From assembly GCF_944387245.1 (NCBI RefSeq), contig NZ_CALXEE010000020.1, positions 1-32,499 on the forward strand: a stretch of 32,499 nucleotides of DNA, read 5' to 3'. Positions 14,300 through 22,107 of the stretch are shown here, piece by piece (the stretch's first letter is position 1; each line of letters begins with the position of its first letter). The translations under genes were made by a program, and so were the position numbers. This stretch comes from an uncultured Intestinimonas sp. (GTDB lineage: Bacteria > Bacillota > Clostridia > Oscillospirales > Oscillospiraceae). The notes below the pieces were generated by a model. It saw nothing but the letters and a program-made list of their open reading frames with translations, did not search any database and was not told the DNA's origin.

Positions 14300-15649
14300 T
14301 CACTCCTTCCGGCTGCTGATACGGGCGCCCTTATCGGTGACCTCCACCACCACGCCGGAGATGCTGGCGTGGATGTTGGCGGACAATCCCTCGGCGGCCT
14401 CGGCCAGGATCTCTCCCCGCTCCACATAGTCGCCCACCGCCTTTACCACATTGGCGGGCTTACCGATGTGCTGAGAGAAGGGGATAAAGACCTCATTGGG
14501 GCTGAGCTCCTTGCACTCATGGGCGTGGAGCCCGTAGTACTCGGAGAGCCCCAGTCGGGCCACCAGGCGGTCCGTGGGGGTGTGGCGCTGGTCCACAAAG
14601 GACCGGGCCTGGGGTTCCATGTTCCGGGGCACCTGGATGCCGCGGGCGCGGAGCTGGCCCTTGATGTACTGGTTCACCTTCCGGGGCGAAAGGCCCATGG
14701 GACAGGCAAACATCTCACACACGCCGCAGTCGCAGCAGTTGGCCGCGTCGCCGAAGCAGCGCTCGTACTCCGCGTTGTCCTCCATCCCCGGCTCCCGCCA
14801 GAGGTTCCGCATCACCAGGTTGGGGCGGATCTGATGGCCGATGAGATACCGGGGGCAGAGGTCGGTGCACATCCGGCACTGGATGCAGGCACTGCGGGTC
14901 TGGTGCCGGATGGCCTCCATGGGCAGGGTGGCCCGCTTGAACAGATAGTGGTCTTTGGGCAGGACGATGATGTTGCCGGTGGTCTTGGTAACCACGGCGG
15001 CATCAATGTCCGCCTGGCTCAGGAGCACTTTGCCCATCATGGGACCACCCAGGATCAGGGCATAGTCGGTGATGGTCGGCTCCGCCGCCTTCACGCATTC
15101 GGCGATGGCGGTGCCCACGGGTACGTGGAGCATGATGGGGGCCTTTACTTCACCCACCACGGAGAGGAACTTATCCACCACGGGACGGCCCTGGATGGCG
15201 TCGAAGATGTTGAGCAGGGTGCCCACGTTGTCCACAACACAGCCCACGTCCAGGGGCAGGCCCCGCTCCGGTACCGACCGACCGGTGACCTGCTGAACCA
15301 TGGTCTGTTCGTCGCCGGCGGGATAGAAGGTCCCCATCTCGAAGATCTCCACGGGGGCGTCCGCCAGCTTGATCGCGTCGGACAGGGCCGCGATCTCAGC
15401 CTTATACTTTCCTTTGAGTGCGATGACTGCCCGCTTGGCCTCCAGATGGGCGGCCACTGCCACCACCGCGGCTATGATCTGGGGCGCATAGGTGCGGCAC
15501 AGATACTTGTCAGTCTCGATGAGGGGCTCACACTCTGCGGCGTTGACCACAAAGCATTCGGCCTTGGCGTTGAGCTTGACGTGGGTGGGAAACCCAGCGC
15601 CGCCGGCGCCAACAATACCGGATGCCTTGATGAGTTCGGTCAGATTCAT
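14300..15649 (-). CDS. PduS/RnfC-like ferredoxin-flavoprotein (probable cobalamin reductase)
   Basis: A 449-residue RnfC-barrel protein like PduS, which reduces cob(III)alamin to cob(I)alamin for the adenosyltransferase. An N-terminal glycine-rich GAGGAGFPTHVK (residues 14-25) is the flavin/NADH-binding motif. Two Cys clusters bind [4Fe-4S]: CIQCRMCTDLCP (Cys255, 258, 261, 265) and CCDCGVCEMFACP (around Cys305-316). A C-terminal biotinyl-like sandwich is suggested by KAVGDYVERGEILAEAAEGLSANIHASISGVV. It is followed at once by the PduT-like shell gene, whose Fe-S site could carry electrons across the shell. In this operon it would feed EutT. Confidence 0.9.
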   Translation of the reverse strand: MNLTELIKASGIVGAGGAGFPTHVKLNAKAECFVVNAAECEPLIETDKYLCRTYAPQIIAAVVAVAAHLEAKRAVIALKGKYKAEIAALSDAIKLADAPVEIFEMGTFYPAGDEQTMVQQVTGRSVPERGLPLDVGCVVDNVGTLLNIFDAIQGRPVVDKFLSVVGEVKAPIMLHVPVGTAIAECVKAAEPTITDYALILGGPMMGKVLLSQADIDAAVVTKTTGNIIVLPKDHYLFKRATLPMEAIRHQTRSACIQCRMCTDLCPRYLIGHQIRPNLVMRNLWREPGMEDNAEYERCFGDAANCCDCGVCEMFACPMGLSPRKVNQYIKGQLRARGIQVPRNMEPQARSFVDQRHTPTDRLVARLGLSEYYGLHAHECKELSPNEVFIPFSQHIGKPANVVKAVGDYVERGEILAEAAEGLSANIHASISGVVVEVTDKGARISSRKE

Positions 15650-15706
15650 GCTTTCACCGCCTTATTCCCTTTGCCATTTACCGCCCTGGCGGGGCGGCAC
15701 CGGCTG

Positions 15707-15991
15707 TTACTCCAAAACGCTGGAATCGATCTCCTGGTCGTCCACGATGCCCACAACGGTGGCGTCAACAGGGACTGACATGTCCCCGGCAGCGCTCCGG
15801 GCCGAGCTCCCGCCGACGATCAACACCGTCTCTCCCACGCCGGCGCCGATGATGTCAGCCGCCACCATGGGGGTCTTGTCCTTGGAGCCGTCCAGGATGT
15901 TGATGGGCTGCACAATGAGCAGCTTATATCCGGCCAGCTTCTCCTCTTTGCGGGTGGCCCAGATGTTGCCGATGACCTTTGCCACTTTCAT
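15707..15991 (-). CDS. eutN: EutN/CcmL-type pentameric vertex protein
   Basis: A 94-residue BMC vertex protein (BMC-P). The family start KVAKVIGNIWATRKEEKLAGYKLLIVQPI is clear, followed by VAADIIGAGVGETVLIVGGSSAR and VDATVVGIVD. Pentamers of this family cap the icosahedral corners of the shell. Start ATG 15991 was chosen for AGGGGGA upstream and agreement with the family; a longer frame to 16051 adds an unrelated Gly/Pro-rich stretch. Confidence 0.95.
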   Translation of the reverse strand: MKVAKVIGNIWATRKEEKLAGYKLLIVQPINILDGSKDKTPMVAADIIGAGVGETVLIVGGSSARSAAGDMSVPVDATVVGIVDDQEIDSSVLE

Positions 15992-16057
15992 ACGTTGTCC
16001 CCCTGTTTGACGCGGGACAGCGGAAGAGGGAATCCCTCCCCCGCGGTCCATCCGCGT

Positions 16058-16825
16058 TTAGTCTTCGTCCCGGACGATGGTCATGCCCCGATCCTTGGCG
16101 GCGTCCTTGGCCAGCGCGGTGACAATGGTCTTCTCACCGATGTGCACCTTGGTAACCCCGCTCATGTTGGCCTCGATGAGATCCTTCTCCGTGAGAACCC
16201 GCTTCTCGATCCGTACCGCTTTCTCCTCACAGCAGGCGGCCACAGGGGCGGGCGCTACGGGAGCAGGGGCGGCAGGAGCAGCGGCACACACAGGTGCGGC
16301 CGCGGCGGGTACCGGGGATGCGTTGCCCAGGATGACCTGCTCCAGGCTGGCCTGGGCGCAGATCACCACGCCGGAGGCTACCAGCAGGTCCAGCTTCTGC
16401 TGCATCATGTTGTAGTAGGCGGCGGGCGCCGTCTCCCTATACTGATACAGCTCCACCTCTTCGGTGGGGACATAGACCTTTTTACCTGAGAGGATGGCTT
16501 TGGAGGCAAGACGGGTATACGCGGTGTCGCAGGCGCCGGATGCCAGCGCCGCCATGGCGTCACAGCTCAGATTGAAGAGCACCACGGCCTCATAGGCGTC
16601 CAGGTCCACTTCGTAGTGGTGCATCAGGGCGCAGTCGGTGTGGTAACGTGCCTTGAGGGCCTCGTTCTCCAAGGTCGCGTGACAGTCGGTGCCGTGATCC
16701 TGAGTCAGGATCAGCAGACCCGGCTTTCCGCCGCAGTCGGTGCACTCGGCGCAGCTTCCTTCCGTTTCGGAGATCTTCTGCGCGACGCGACGGAGGATCT
16801 CTTCCACGATGGCGTTATGGTCCAT
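16058..16825 (-). CDS. Eut-locus protein with flavoprotein-like domain and BMC-associated tail (eut_hyp type)
   Basis: A 255-residue protein of the type annotated only as 'ethanolamine utilization protein' in Gram-positive eut loci. Four parts are visible: an N-terminal amphipathic helix (NAIVEEILRRVAQKI) that looks like a BMC-targeting peptide; a Cys motif CAECTDC (Cys25, 28, 31) that could bind metal; a flavoprotein-like alpha/beta region (about 35-160, with LLILTQDHG and VVLFNLSCDAMAALASG); then an Ala/Pro-rich linker (about 170-200). The last 50 residues (RVLTEKDLIEANMSGVTKV..., with KTIVTALAKDAAKDRGMTIV) resemble the N-terminal module of EutT encoded two genes upstream. The enzymatic role is unknown; redox or cofactor handling inside the compartment is a guess. 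Confidence 0.75.
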   Translation of the reverse strand: MDHNAIVEEILRRVAQKISETEGSCAECTDCGGKPGLLILTQDHGTDCHATLENEALKARYHTDCALMHHYEVDLDAYEAVVLFNLSCDAMAALASGACDTAYTRLASKAILSGKKVYVPTEEVELYQYRETAPAAYYNMMQQKLDLLVASGVVICAQASLEQVILGNASPVPAAAAPVCAAAPAAPAPVAPAPVAACCEEKAVRIEKRVLTEKDLIEANMSGVTKVHIGEKTIVTALAKDAAKDRGMTIVRDED

Positions 16826-16862
16826 GCCTTCCCCTCCTTTCTAAATCATTCATTGGGTCTCG

Positions 16863-17681
16863 TCAGACCTTGCAGTTCATGGCGATGCCGGCGGGCGTCA
16901 CCAGGAAGGGATTGGCCGGCTTGATGGTCTTGATGCCGGTCTCCTTCTCGAAGATGCCCTCGATCCCCGTCAGACAGCAGGTACCGCCGCACAGGTAGAT
17001 GGCGTCGGTATGCTCCTTGTCGATATACCGGTTCACGATGGAGGCCATCTTCTCCACCACCGCCTTTACCACCGGCAGGATCTCCTTGTGACGGGAGTAG
17101 TCCTGCTTGATGGCCTCGGCTTCCTGGAAAGAGACGTGGAAGTTCCCCGCCAGGACCAGGGTGAGGTGGGTACCTCCGGTGGGCTCATCCTCGATCTGGA
17201 CCACCTTGCCGCCCTTCAGGATGGCAAGGCCCGTGGTACCGCCGCCGATGTCCACCACCACACCGTCCTCGATCTGGTAAATGGAATTGGCTGCGGTGGG
17301 CTCATCCAGAACATTGGTGACCTCAAATCCCGCTCCTTCTGCCACGTACTGGTGGGTCTTTGTGCTGGATTCGGTCCCGGCGGGCATGGCGATGGCACAG
17401 TTGACCAGCTCCATGTCCAGCCGCTCCTCCAGCTTTGCCTTGAGCTCCTTGACGATCCGCAGCGCCCCGGAGTAGTCCACCACCACGCCGTCCCGCAGGA
17501 CCTGCGCCGCCTGCTTCTCGCAGGCGATGGGATTATCCTCCTCGTCCAGGACGACCATGACGATGTAGGCCGTGCCCAAATCCAGGCCCACCTTCAGCTT
17601 GTTGCTGACGGGCTTGAATGTCTTTGTCTCCGATTCCTCCACACGGGCCATATAGGCGTTGACGCGGTCCAGATCCATCAT
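16863..17681 (-). CDS. eutJ: EutJ Hsp70-like chaperone
   Basis: A 272-residue actin/Hsp70-fold ATPase. The nucleotide motifs are visible: LKVGLDLGTAYIVMVVLDE (phosphate 1), VVDIGGGTTGLAIL (phosphate 2) and IYLCGGTCCLTGIEGIFEK (adenosine). The length matches EutJ and is far shorter than EutA or DnaK, with no substrate-binding domain. It is presumed to help fold or assemble Eut enzymes or shell. ATG 17681 or the adjacent ATG 17678 could both serve; AAAAGGAG lies upstream. Confidence 0.94.
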   Translation of the reverse strand: MMDLDRVNAYMARVEESETKTFKPVSNKLKVGLDLGTAYIVMVVLDEEDNPIACEKQAAQVLRDGVVVDYSGALRIVKELKAKLEERLDMELVNCAIAMPAGTESSTKTHQYVAEGAGFEVTNVLDEPTAANSIYQIEDGVVVDIGGGTTGLAILKGGKVVQIEDEPTGGTHLTLVLAGNFHVSFQEAEAIKQDYSRHKEILPVVKAVVEKMASIVNRYIDKEHTDAIYLCGGTCCLTGIEGIFEKETGIKTIKPANPFLVTPAGIAMNCKV

Positions 17682-17700
17682 GTGTTTGGCGCTCCTTTTG

Positions 17701-18516
17701 TCAAGTTTCGTTTCTGCTCTGATACTGTCCGGCCAGATACCTACACATCATGATGTGCAGGGCGCTGGACATGCGGTTGAGCTCTTCGATGATATCGCCC
17801 CGGGTGTACTTTGCACCGGTGTGGAAGGCATTGGCCGCCGCCACTTCCGTCTCGCGCACATCGGTGCGCAGCTGATTGAGCAGCGCGAAGTCCCGTCCCA
17901 TGGTGTAGTCGGGCAGGACCATAGCCTTGACCCCAAAGAACCGCTGGGGATCGTGGGACTGCTCCCGCAGCTCCGCGTGGGTGAGTCCGATGATGGTGTC
18001 CATCTGGAAGGGCTCATCCAGCACGTCGCAGCGCATCATCTCCCGCAGGATCTTCAGGATGTCATCCAGGTCGTCGATGAGGGCCTGGCTGCCTCCCCGG
18101 TCGTGGATGTCCACCTGGGCCAGGACCAGCGCGCTTTGCAGCGAGTCCAGCTTTCCGCGGAACAGAATCCGGGGATGGTTCTTCACCACCAGCACGTTCC
18201 CCACCAGGTGGGTCATGTGCTCAGGCTTCTCCATGTAGAAGGCGCCGGTCTCATAATCCACGAATTTGGGCTTCATAGGCGCCGGCGCCGGTGCGGGCGC
18301 TGCCATGGTCACCTCGGGCATGGGCGGCACCTCCGTGGCGACGATCCTGGGGGTGGTCTGCTGTCCCTCCTTGACGATCTTGATCTTGCGGGACTGCAGA
18401 TACTCCCGGGCCGCCGGGGTGAGGATCTTGCCTGCCGGCACGACGTAGCATTCGGGATCTGTTGCCCGAAGCTCGCACCGAAGAGCGTCCTCCGTGATAC
18501 ATTTCAAGCGCTTCAC
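17701..18516 (-). CDS. eutT: EutT ATP:cob(I)alamin adenosyltransferase (CCxxC-less form)
   Basis: A 271-residue adenosyltransferase that makes the AdoCbl cofactor of EutBC. The N-terminal module (CITEDALR...VVPAGKILTPAAREYLQSRKIKIV, about residues 6-50) matches EutT starts; an Ala/Pro/Met linker (about 70-82) leads to the catalytic helical bundle: KNHPRILFRGKLDSLQSALVLAQ, GRDFALLNQLRTDVRETEVAAANAF and ELNRMSSALHIMM. The metal-binding HX11CCX2C motif of Salmonella EutT is absent: the corresponding region reads FVDYETGAFYMEKPEHMTHL, without cysteines. Start: GTG 18516 is annotated, but TTG 18507 would begin MKCITEDALR, closer to EutT of enterobacteria (MKDFITEAWLR), and has AGGGGGT at a better distance. 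Confidence 0.92.
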   Translation of the reverse strand: MKRLKCITEDALRCELRATDPECYVVPAGKILTPAAREYLQSRKIKIVKEGQQTTPRIVATEVPPMPEVTMAAPAPAPAPMKPKFVDYETGAFYMEKPEHMTHLVGNVLVVKNHPRILFRGKLDSLQSALVLAQVDIHDRGGSQALIDDLDDILKILREMMRCDVLDEPFQMDTIIGLTHAELREQSHDPQRFFGVKAMVLPDYTMGRDFALLNQLRTDVRETEVAAANAFHTGAKYTRGDIIEELNRMSSALHIMMCRYLAGQYQSRNET

Positions 18517-18554
18517 CCCCTCCGTCGGTAGGTTTGATGCGGCTTACGCCGGTC

Positions 18555-18839
18555 TTACTTCTCCAGGCTGGGGAGGATGAACTCCACTTCCTCGTGGGGA
18601 CGGGGGATCACGTGGACGGACACCAGCTCGCCCACCCGCTCAGCGGCGGCGGCGCCGGCGTCGGTGGCGGCCTTGACGGCGCCCACATCGCCACGGACCA
18701 TGACGGTCACCAGACCGCCGCCCACATGGACCTTGCCGATGAGGGTGACGTTGGCGGCCTTGACCATGGCATCGGCGGCCTCGATGGAGGCGACCAGGCC
18801 TTTGGTCTCGATCATACCAAGTGCTTGCATACTAGCCAT
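18555..18839 (-). CDS. eutM: EutM-type BMC shell protein, copy 2
   Basis: A 94-residue single-BMC-domain protein that forms the hexameric facets of the shell. The whole length is the BMC fold: [26 protein letters not shown], the pore strand [23 protein letters not shown] and [18 protein letters not shown]. It differs from the copy just upstream (18936-19223) at residue 3 and in the last few residues, although the DNA has about 20 silent differences, so selection on the protein sequence is strong. Confidence 0.97.
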   Translation of the reverse strand: MASMQALGMIETKGLVASIEAADAMVKAANVTLIGKVHVGGGLVTVMVRGDVGAVKAATDAGAAAAERVGELVSVHVIPRPHEEVEFILPSLEK

Positions 18840-18861
18840 ATTTATACACTCCTATGCCCAC

Positions 18862-18902
18862 CCGGGCGGCGGTCAGGGGACCGGACGGCTTACGCCGCCC
18901 GG
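18862..18902 (-). repeat. Intercistronic hairpin between the two eutM genes
   Basis: A 10-bp perfect inverted repeat (CCGGGCGGCG, 18862-18871, with CGCCGCCCGG, 18893-18902) without a T-tract. It lies between two highly expressed shell genes and may protect or separate mRNA segments rather than terminate. Confidence 0.55.
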
Positions 18903-18935
18903 CCCCCGCTTCGCCGCAGGGGATGGGGAAAATGG

Positions 18936-19223
18936 TTACTGCTTATCCAGAGAGGGGAGGATGAACTCCACTTCCTCGTGGGGACGGGGAATGACATGGA
19001 CGGAGACCAGCTCGCCCACGCGCTCGGCAGCGGCAGCGCCGGCGTCGGTGGCGGCCTTGACGGCGCCCACGTCGCCGCGGACCATGACGGTCACCAGACC
19101 GCCGCCCACATGGACCTTGCCAATGAGGGTGACGTTGGCGGCCTTAACCATGGCATCGGCGGCCTCGATGGAGGCCACGAGACCCTTGGTCTCGATCATG
19201 CCAAGTGCTTGCATAGTAGCCAT
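18936..19223 (-). CDS. eutM: EutM-type BMC shell protein, copy 1
   Basis: A 95-residue hexameric shell protein, the major facet component. It is nearly identical in protein to the downstream copy; the tail is SLDKQ rather than SLEK. A strong AGGAGGA precedes the ATG. Together with the eutM/eutK-like gene at 20795 this makes three paralogues sharing one BMC sequence in this operon. Confidence 0.97.
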   Translation of the reverse strand: MATMQALGMIETKGLVASIEAADAMVKAANVTLIGKVHVGGGLVTVMVRGDVGAVKAATDAGAAAAERVGELVSVHVIPRPHEEVEFILPSLDKQ

Positions 19224-19248
19224 AAATAGTTCCTCCTAAAAATCAGTC

Positions 19249-20733
19249 TTACAGATCCTTGAGCCGGGCCATGATCTTGCGGACGATGTCCTCTACATCA
19301 GCCTCGCTCACATCGCTGGTGCGCAGGCGGCAGATACCGTCGGAGCAGTCAGGCAGGTCGGCACGGATCTCCTCCAGTTCCTTGAGGCCATAGGCCACCT
19401 TGCGGGTATTGAGGAGCTGCATGGGGCCCACGTTCTCGCTGGTGGCGGAGCCGCCCACGGCGCCGCAGCCCAGGGTGAGGGCGGGCATGAGGCCGGTGGT
19501 ACCGCCGATGCCGCCCAGGGCGGAGGGGGTGTTCACCATGATCCGGGAGGCGGGTACCCGCTTGGCGAAGTAGTCCACCATCTCGTCATTCTTGGTGTGC
19601 ATGGAGAAGGTGTGGCCGGCGCCCTCGTAGCGGAGGATGGTGCACACCTTGTCGCATACGTCCTTGTAATCGGTGCCGGTGAAGAAGGCCAGGATGGGAC
19701 CCAGCTTCTCGTTGGAGTAGGGATGGCCCCGGCCCACACCGTCCTCGCGGGCCACCAGGACCCGGGCGGTGGCAGGCACCTTGTCCAGCCCGGCCAGCTT
19801 GGCAATGGTCTCCACGCTCCGGCCCACGATCTCGGGATTCATAGTGCCGTTGGCGCGGAGGATGAACTTACCCAGCTTCTCACGCTCGGCGTCGTCCAGG
19901 AAGTAGGCGCCCTGCTTCTCCATCTCGGCCTTGACGGCGGGGACCATGTCCTCGTCGCAGATGATGGACTGCTCGGAGGCGCAGATGGTACCGTTGTCGA
20001 AGGTCTTGGAATCCATGATGCGCTTGACCGCCAGGGGCAGGTCGCAGGTCTTCTCCAGGTAGGCGGGGCCGTTGCCCGGGCCCACGCCGATGGCGGGGGT
20101 ACCGGAGGAATAGGCCGCGCGGACCATGGCGGAGCCGCCGGTGGCCAGGATCATGGCCACGTCCCGGTGACGCATCAGGTTGTCGGTGGCCTCCATGGTG
20201 GGGATGGTGATGCAGGAGACCAGGTTCTCATTGCCGCCGGCCTCGGCGATGGCCTGCCGGATGACCTTGACGGTCTCCATGATGCAGCGCAGGGCCGTGG
20301 GGTGGGGGGAGAACACGATGGCGTTGCCCGCCTTGATGGCGATCTCCGCCTTGTAAAGGGTCGTAGAGGTGGGGTTGGTGGAGGGCACAAGACCGGCAAT
20401 GACGCCCATGGGCACGGCGATGGTGCGGACCTTCTTCACGTCGTCCCGCTCCAGCTCGCCCACGGTCTTCATGTCCTTGATGTACTCATAGACACCCCGG
20501 CTGCCGAAGATATTCTTGATGATCTTGTCCTCAACCTTGCCGAAGCCGGTATCCTCATTGGCCATCTCAGCCAGGCGCCGGGCGTTGCGCACACCGGCGT
20601 CGGCAATGGCACGGACGATGTGGTCCACCTGGGACTGGGTCATAGTGGCCAGTTCCTGCTGGGCCTCCTTCGCCGCCTCCACCAGCTCACGGACCTCTTG
20701 CATAGACAGCAGGTCTTTATCGTAAAGCTGCAT
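19249..20733 (-). CDS. eutE: EutE acylating acetaldehyde dehydrogenase
   Basis: A 494-residue CoA-acylating aldehyde dehydrogenase converting acetaldehyde to acetyl-CoA with NAD+. Catalytic Cys lies in FDNGTICASEQ; the cofactor region has VIAGLVPSTNPTSTTLYKAEIAIKAGNAIVFSPHP, as in AdhE N-terminal domains and Clostridia EutE/PduP forms. Unlike enterobacterial EutE it has no evident N-terminal targeting peptide of the QQDIEQVVKAVL type. Instead the C-terminus has an extra tail after RKVAYGLKELEEIR: a linker with DCSDGICRLRTSD, then the amphipathic helix EADVEDIVRKIMARLKDL, which resembles a BMC encapsulation peptide. Confidence 0.95.
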   Translation of the reverse strand: MQLYDKDLLSMQEVRELVEAAKEAQQELATMTQSQVDHIVRAIADAGVRNARRLAEMANEDTGFGKVEDKIIKNIFGSRGVYEYIKDMKTVGELERDDVKKVRTIAVPMGVIAGLVPSTNPTSTTLYKAEIAIKAGNAIVFSPHPTALRCIMETVKVIRQAIAEAGGNENLVSCITIPTMEATDNLMRHRDVAMILATGGSAMVRAAYSSGTPAIGVGPGNGPAYLEKTCDLPLAVKRIMDSKTFDNGTICASEQSIICDEDMVPAVKAEMEKQGAYFLDDAEREKLGKFILRANGTMNPEIVGRSVETIAKLAGLDKVPATARVLVAREDGVGRGHPYSNEKLGPILAFFTGTDYKDVCDKVCTILRYEGAGHTFSMHTKNDEMVDYFAKRVPASRIMVNTPSALGGIGGTTGLMPALTLGCGAVGGSATSENVGPMQLLNTRKVAYGLKELEEIRADLPDCSDGICRLRTSDVSEADVEDIVRKIMARLKDL

Positions 20734-20794
20734 TTGATCAACTCTCCTCTTGTGGGATACTTCCCATATGACATTCCGTCATCTTAAGCGGTTC

Positions 20795-21370
20795 TTAACG
20801 TCCCCGAAACGCTCGAATGGCCGCCACAAGCTCCTCTTTCTTGGCGAACCGGATCTCCTTACGGGTCATGGTGTCCAGGCCCACGCTCCTTGCGACGGAG
20901 CGCAGCTTGACCACAGGCATGGCCTCAAGGACCTCGTCCGTCAGGTCGGCGAGCTGTACACCCTCTTCCTCCTCGGTCTTTTCCTCCGCCGGGGCCTCGG
21001 GTTCCGGCTGGGGTTCAGGCTGGGAGGCGGGGGTCTCGCTCACCGGAGGCTGCTGGACCTTCTCCGGCTCCTTGGGGGGCTTGGGAGTGGGCGTGACCGG
21101 CGCGGGCGTCGTCAATATGCCCTCGAGCTCCTCATGCGGTCTCGGGATGACGTGCACGGACACCAGCTCGCCGACCCGCTCCGCCGCGGCCGCACCGGCG
21201 TCGACCGCCGCCTTCACGGCGCCGACGTCGCCACGGACCATGACGGTCACCAGGCCGCCGCCCACGTGTTCCTTACACGTCAGGGTGACATTTGCCGCCT
21301 TTACCATGGCGTCGGCTGCCTCAATCGAGGCCACTAAGCCACGGGTTTCGATCATACCCAAAGCCTTCAT
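20795..21370 (-). CDS. eutK: EutM/EutK-like shell protein with Rho-N/SAP-like C-terminal domain
   Basis: A 191-residue protein in three parts. Residues 1-90 are a BMC domain almost identical to EutM (about seven substitutions, including [10 protein letters not shown] instead of [10 protein letters not shown] beside the pore). Residues about 91-138 are a Pro/Glu-rich linker. Residues about 140-191 ([19 protein letters not shown].., with [18 protein letters not shown]) resemble the helix-extended-loop-helix of SAP or Rho N-terminal domains, which bind nucleic acid. Enterobacterial EutK also has a BMC domain plus a C-terminal helix-turn-helix domain, so this looks like an analogous protein with a different tail. 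The eutK symbol is by analogy only. Confidence 0.8.
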   Translation of the reverse strand: MKALGMIETRGLVASIEAADAMVKAANVTLTCKEHVGGGLVTVMVRGDVGAVKAAVDAGAAAAERVGELVSVHVIPRPHEELEGILTTPAPVTPTPKPPKEPEKVQQPPVSETPASQPEPQPEPEAPAEEKTEEEEGVQLADLTDEVLEAMPVVKLRSVARSVGLDTMTRKEIRFAKKEELVAAIRAFRGR

Positions 21371-21433
21371 TCAGTACCTCCATCATGGGCCGGCGTTACC
21401 GGCCCTCTCTTGTGAACGAATCAGGCGATGGGG

Positions 21434-22027
21434 ATCAGTCGATGGGGTTGTCGGCCACGAACTCCACAGCGGAGGCGAAGGCGTCGCAGGCGGACTTACA
21501 GGCAGACTGGCTGCCGGTGAGCAGACCGCCGCCGAAGTTGGTCTCGCTGGGGGGCGCGTACAGCACGCACAGACGGACGTCGGCGGCCTTCAGAGCGGCA
21601 TCGACGCCGTACATGGCCTCCAGAGGAGGAGCGATCAGGTAGGCGATAGCCTCGCCCTCCTGGATGCCGCAGGCCTCGGACAGGTAGGAACCGGTCCGGG
21701 AGATGCAGTGGGCGTAGTAGACAATGGTATCGTCCTCGTTGGCGGAGACGAAGTGGCACACGTTCTCAATCATGTCCACACAGGCGGCCAGGCCGGCCTT
21801 GGCCTCAGCGGGGTTGGGGGCGGCCAGGATGCCGATGATCTCACCGGCCAGCTTGGTGTTGGCGTTGGCAGCGCCGCCGTAGAAGCTCTTGGCGTAGGCC
21901 ACGCGGCAGTCGGCCTTCTTGGTGGCCTCGTCCAGGGCGGTATAGGTCACATCATCGCAGTCGGCAGTGACCAGGGCCAGGGACTTCTCGCCGGGCTGCA
22001 GGCCCAGCTCCTTGGCCATATCAGGAG
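21434..22027. repeat. 594-bp near-identical repeat, copy 2 (operon eutL)
   Basis: Partner of 10572-11165, same orientation, two mismatches in 594 bases. The first 58 bases of the gene (22028-22085) lie outside the repeat and differ at 12 positions. Confidence 0.93.
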
Positions 22028-22085
22028 CCACGTTAGGGATGATCTTCGTGGCCAATACGGTTGCTCTTACGGGATCTCTTTTCAT
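21435..22085 (-). CDS. eutL: EutL shell protein, operon copy
   Basis: A 216-residue BMC-T shell protein with the same landmarks as the copy at 10573-11223 (TADCDDVTYTALDEATK, SRTGSYLSEACGI, SETNFGGGLLTGSQ). It lies directly between eutC and the eutM/eutK-like gene, the usual EutL place in a eut operon, so it is probably the original copy. GGGAGGAAATT precedes the ATG. Confidence 0.97.
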   Translation of the reverse strand: MKRDPVRATVLATKIIPNVAPDMAKELGLQPGEKSLALVTADCDDVTYTALDEATKKADCRVAYAKSFYGGAANANTKLAGEIIGILAAPNPAEAKAGLAACVDMIENVCHFVSANEDDTIVYYAHCISRTGSYLSEACGIQEGEAIAYLIAPPLEAMYGVDAALKAADVRLCVLYAPPSETNFGGGLLTGSQSACKSACDAFASAVEFVADNPID

Positions 22086-22107
22086 GGTAGAATTTCCTCC
22101 CTACTCC

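Noticed and set aside
12588-15778. Long plus-strand frames opposite eutH, pduT-like and pduS-like genes.
   Set aside because: They are repetitive Gly/His/Asp-rich translations antisense to well-supported genes.
16863-17681. EutJ as a second EutA or DnaK-like reactivase.
   Set aside because: At 272 residues with only the nucleotide-binding fold it matches EutJ; EutA is encoded separately at 24409-25839.
10572-22085. Treating the eut region as a mobile element bounded by the two eutL copies.
   Set aside because: No integrase, transposase or terminal inverted repeats are seen, and eutS-eutC lie outside the interval between the copies. The repeats are ordinary genes.
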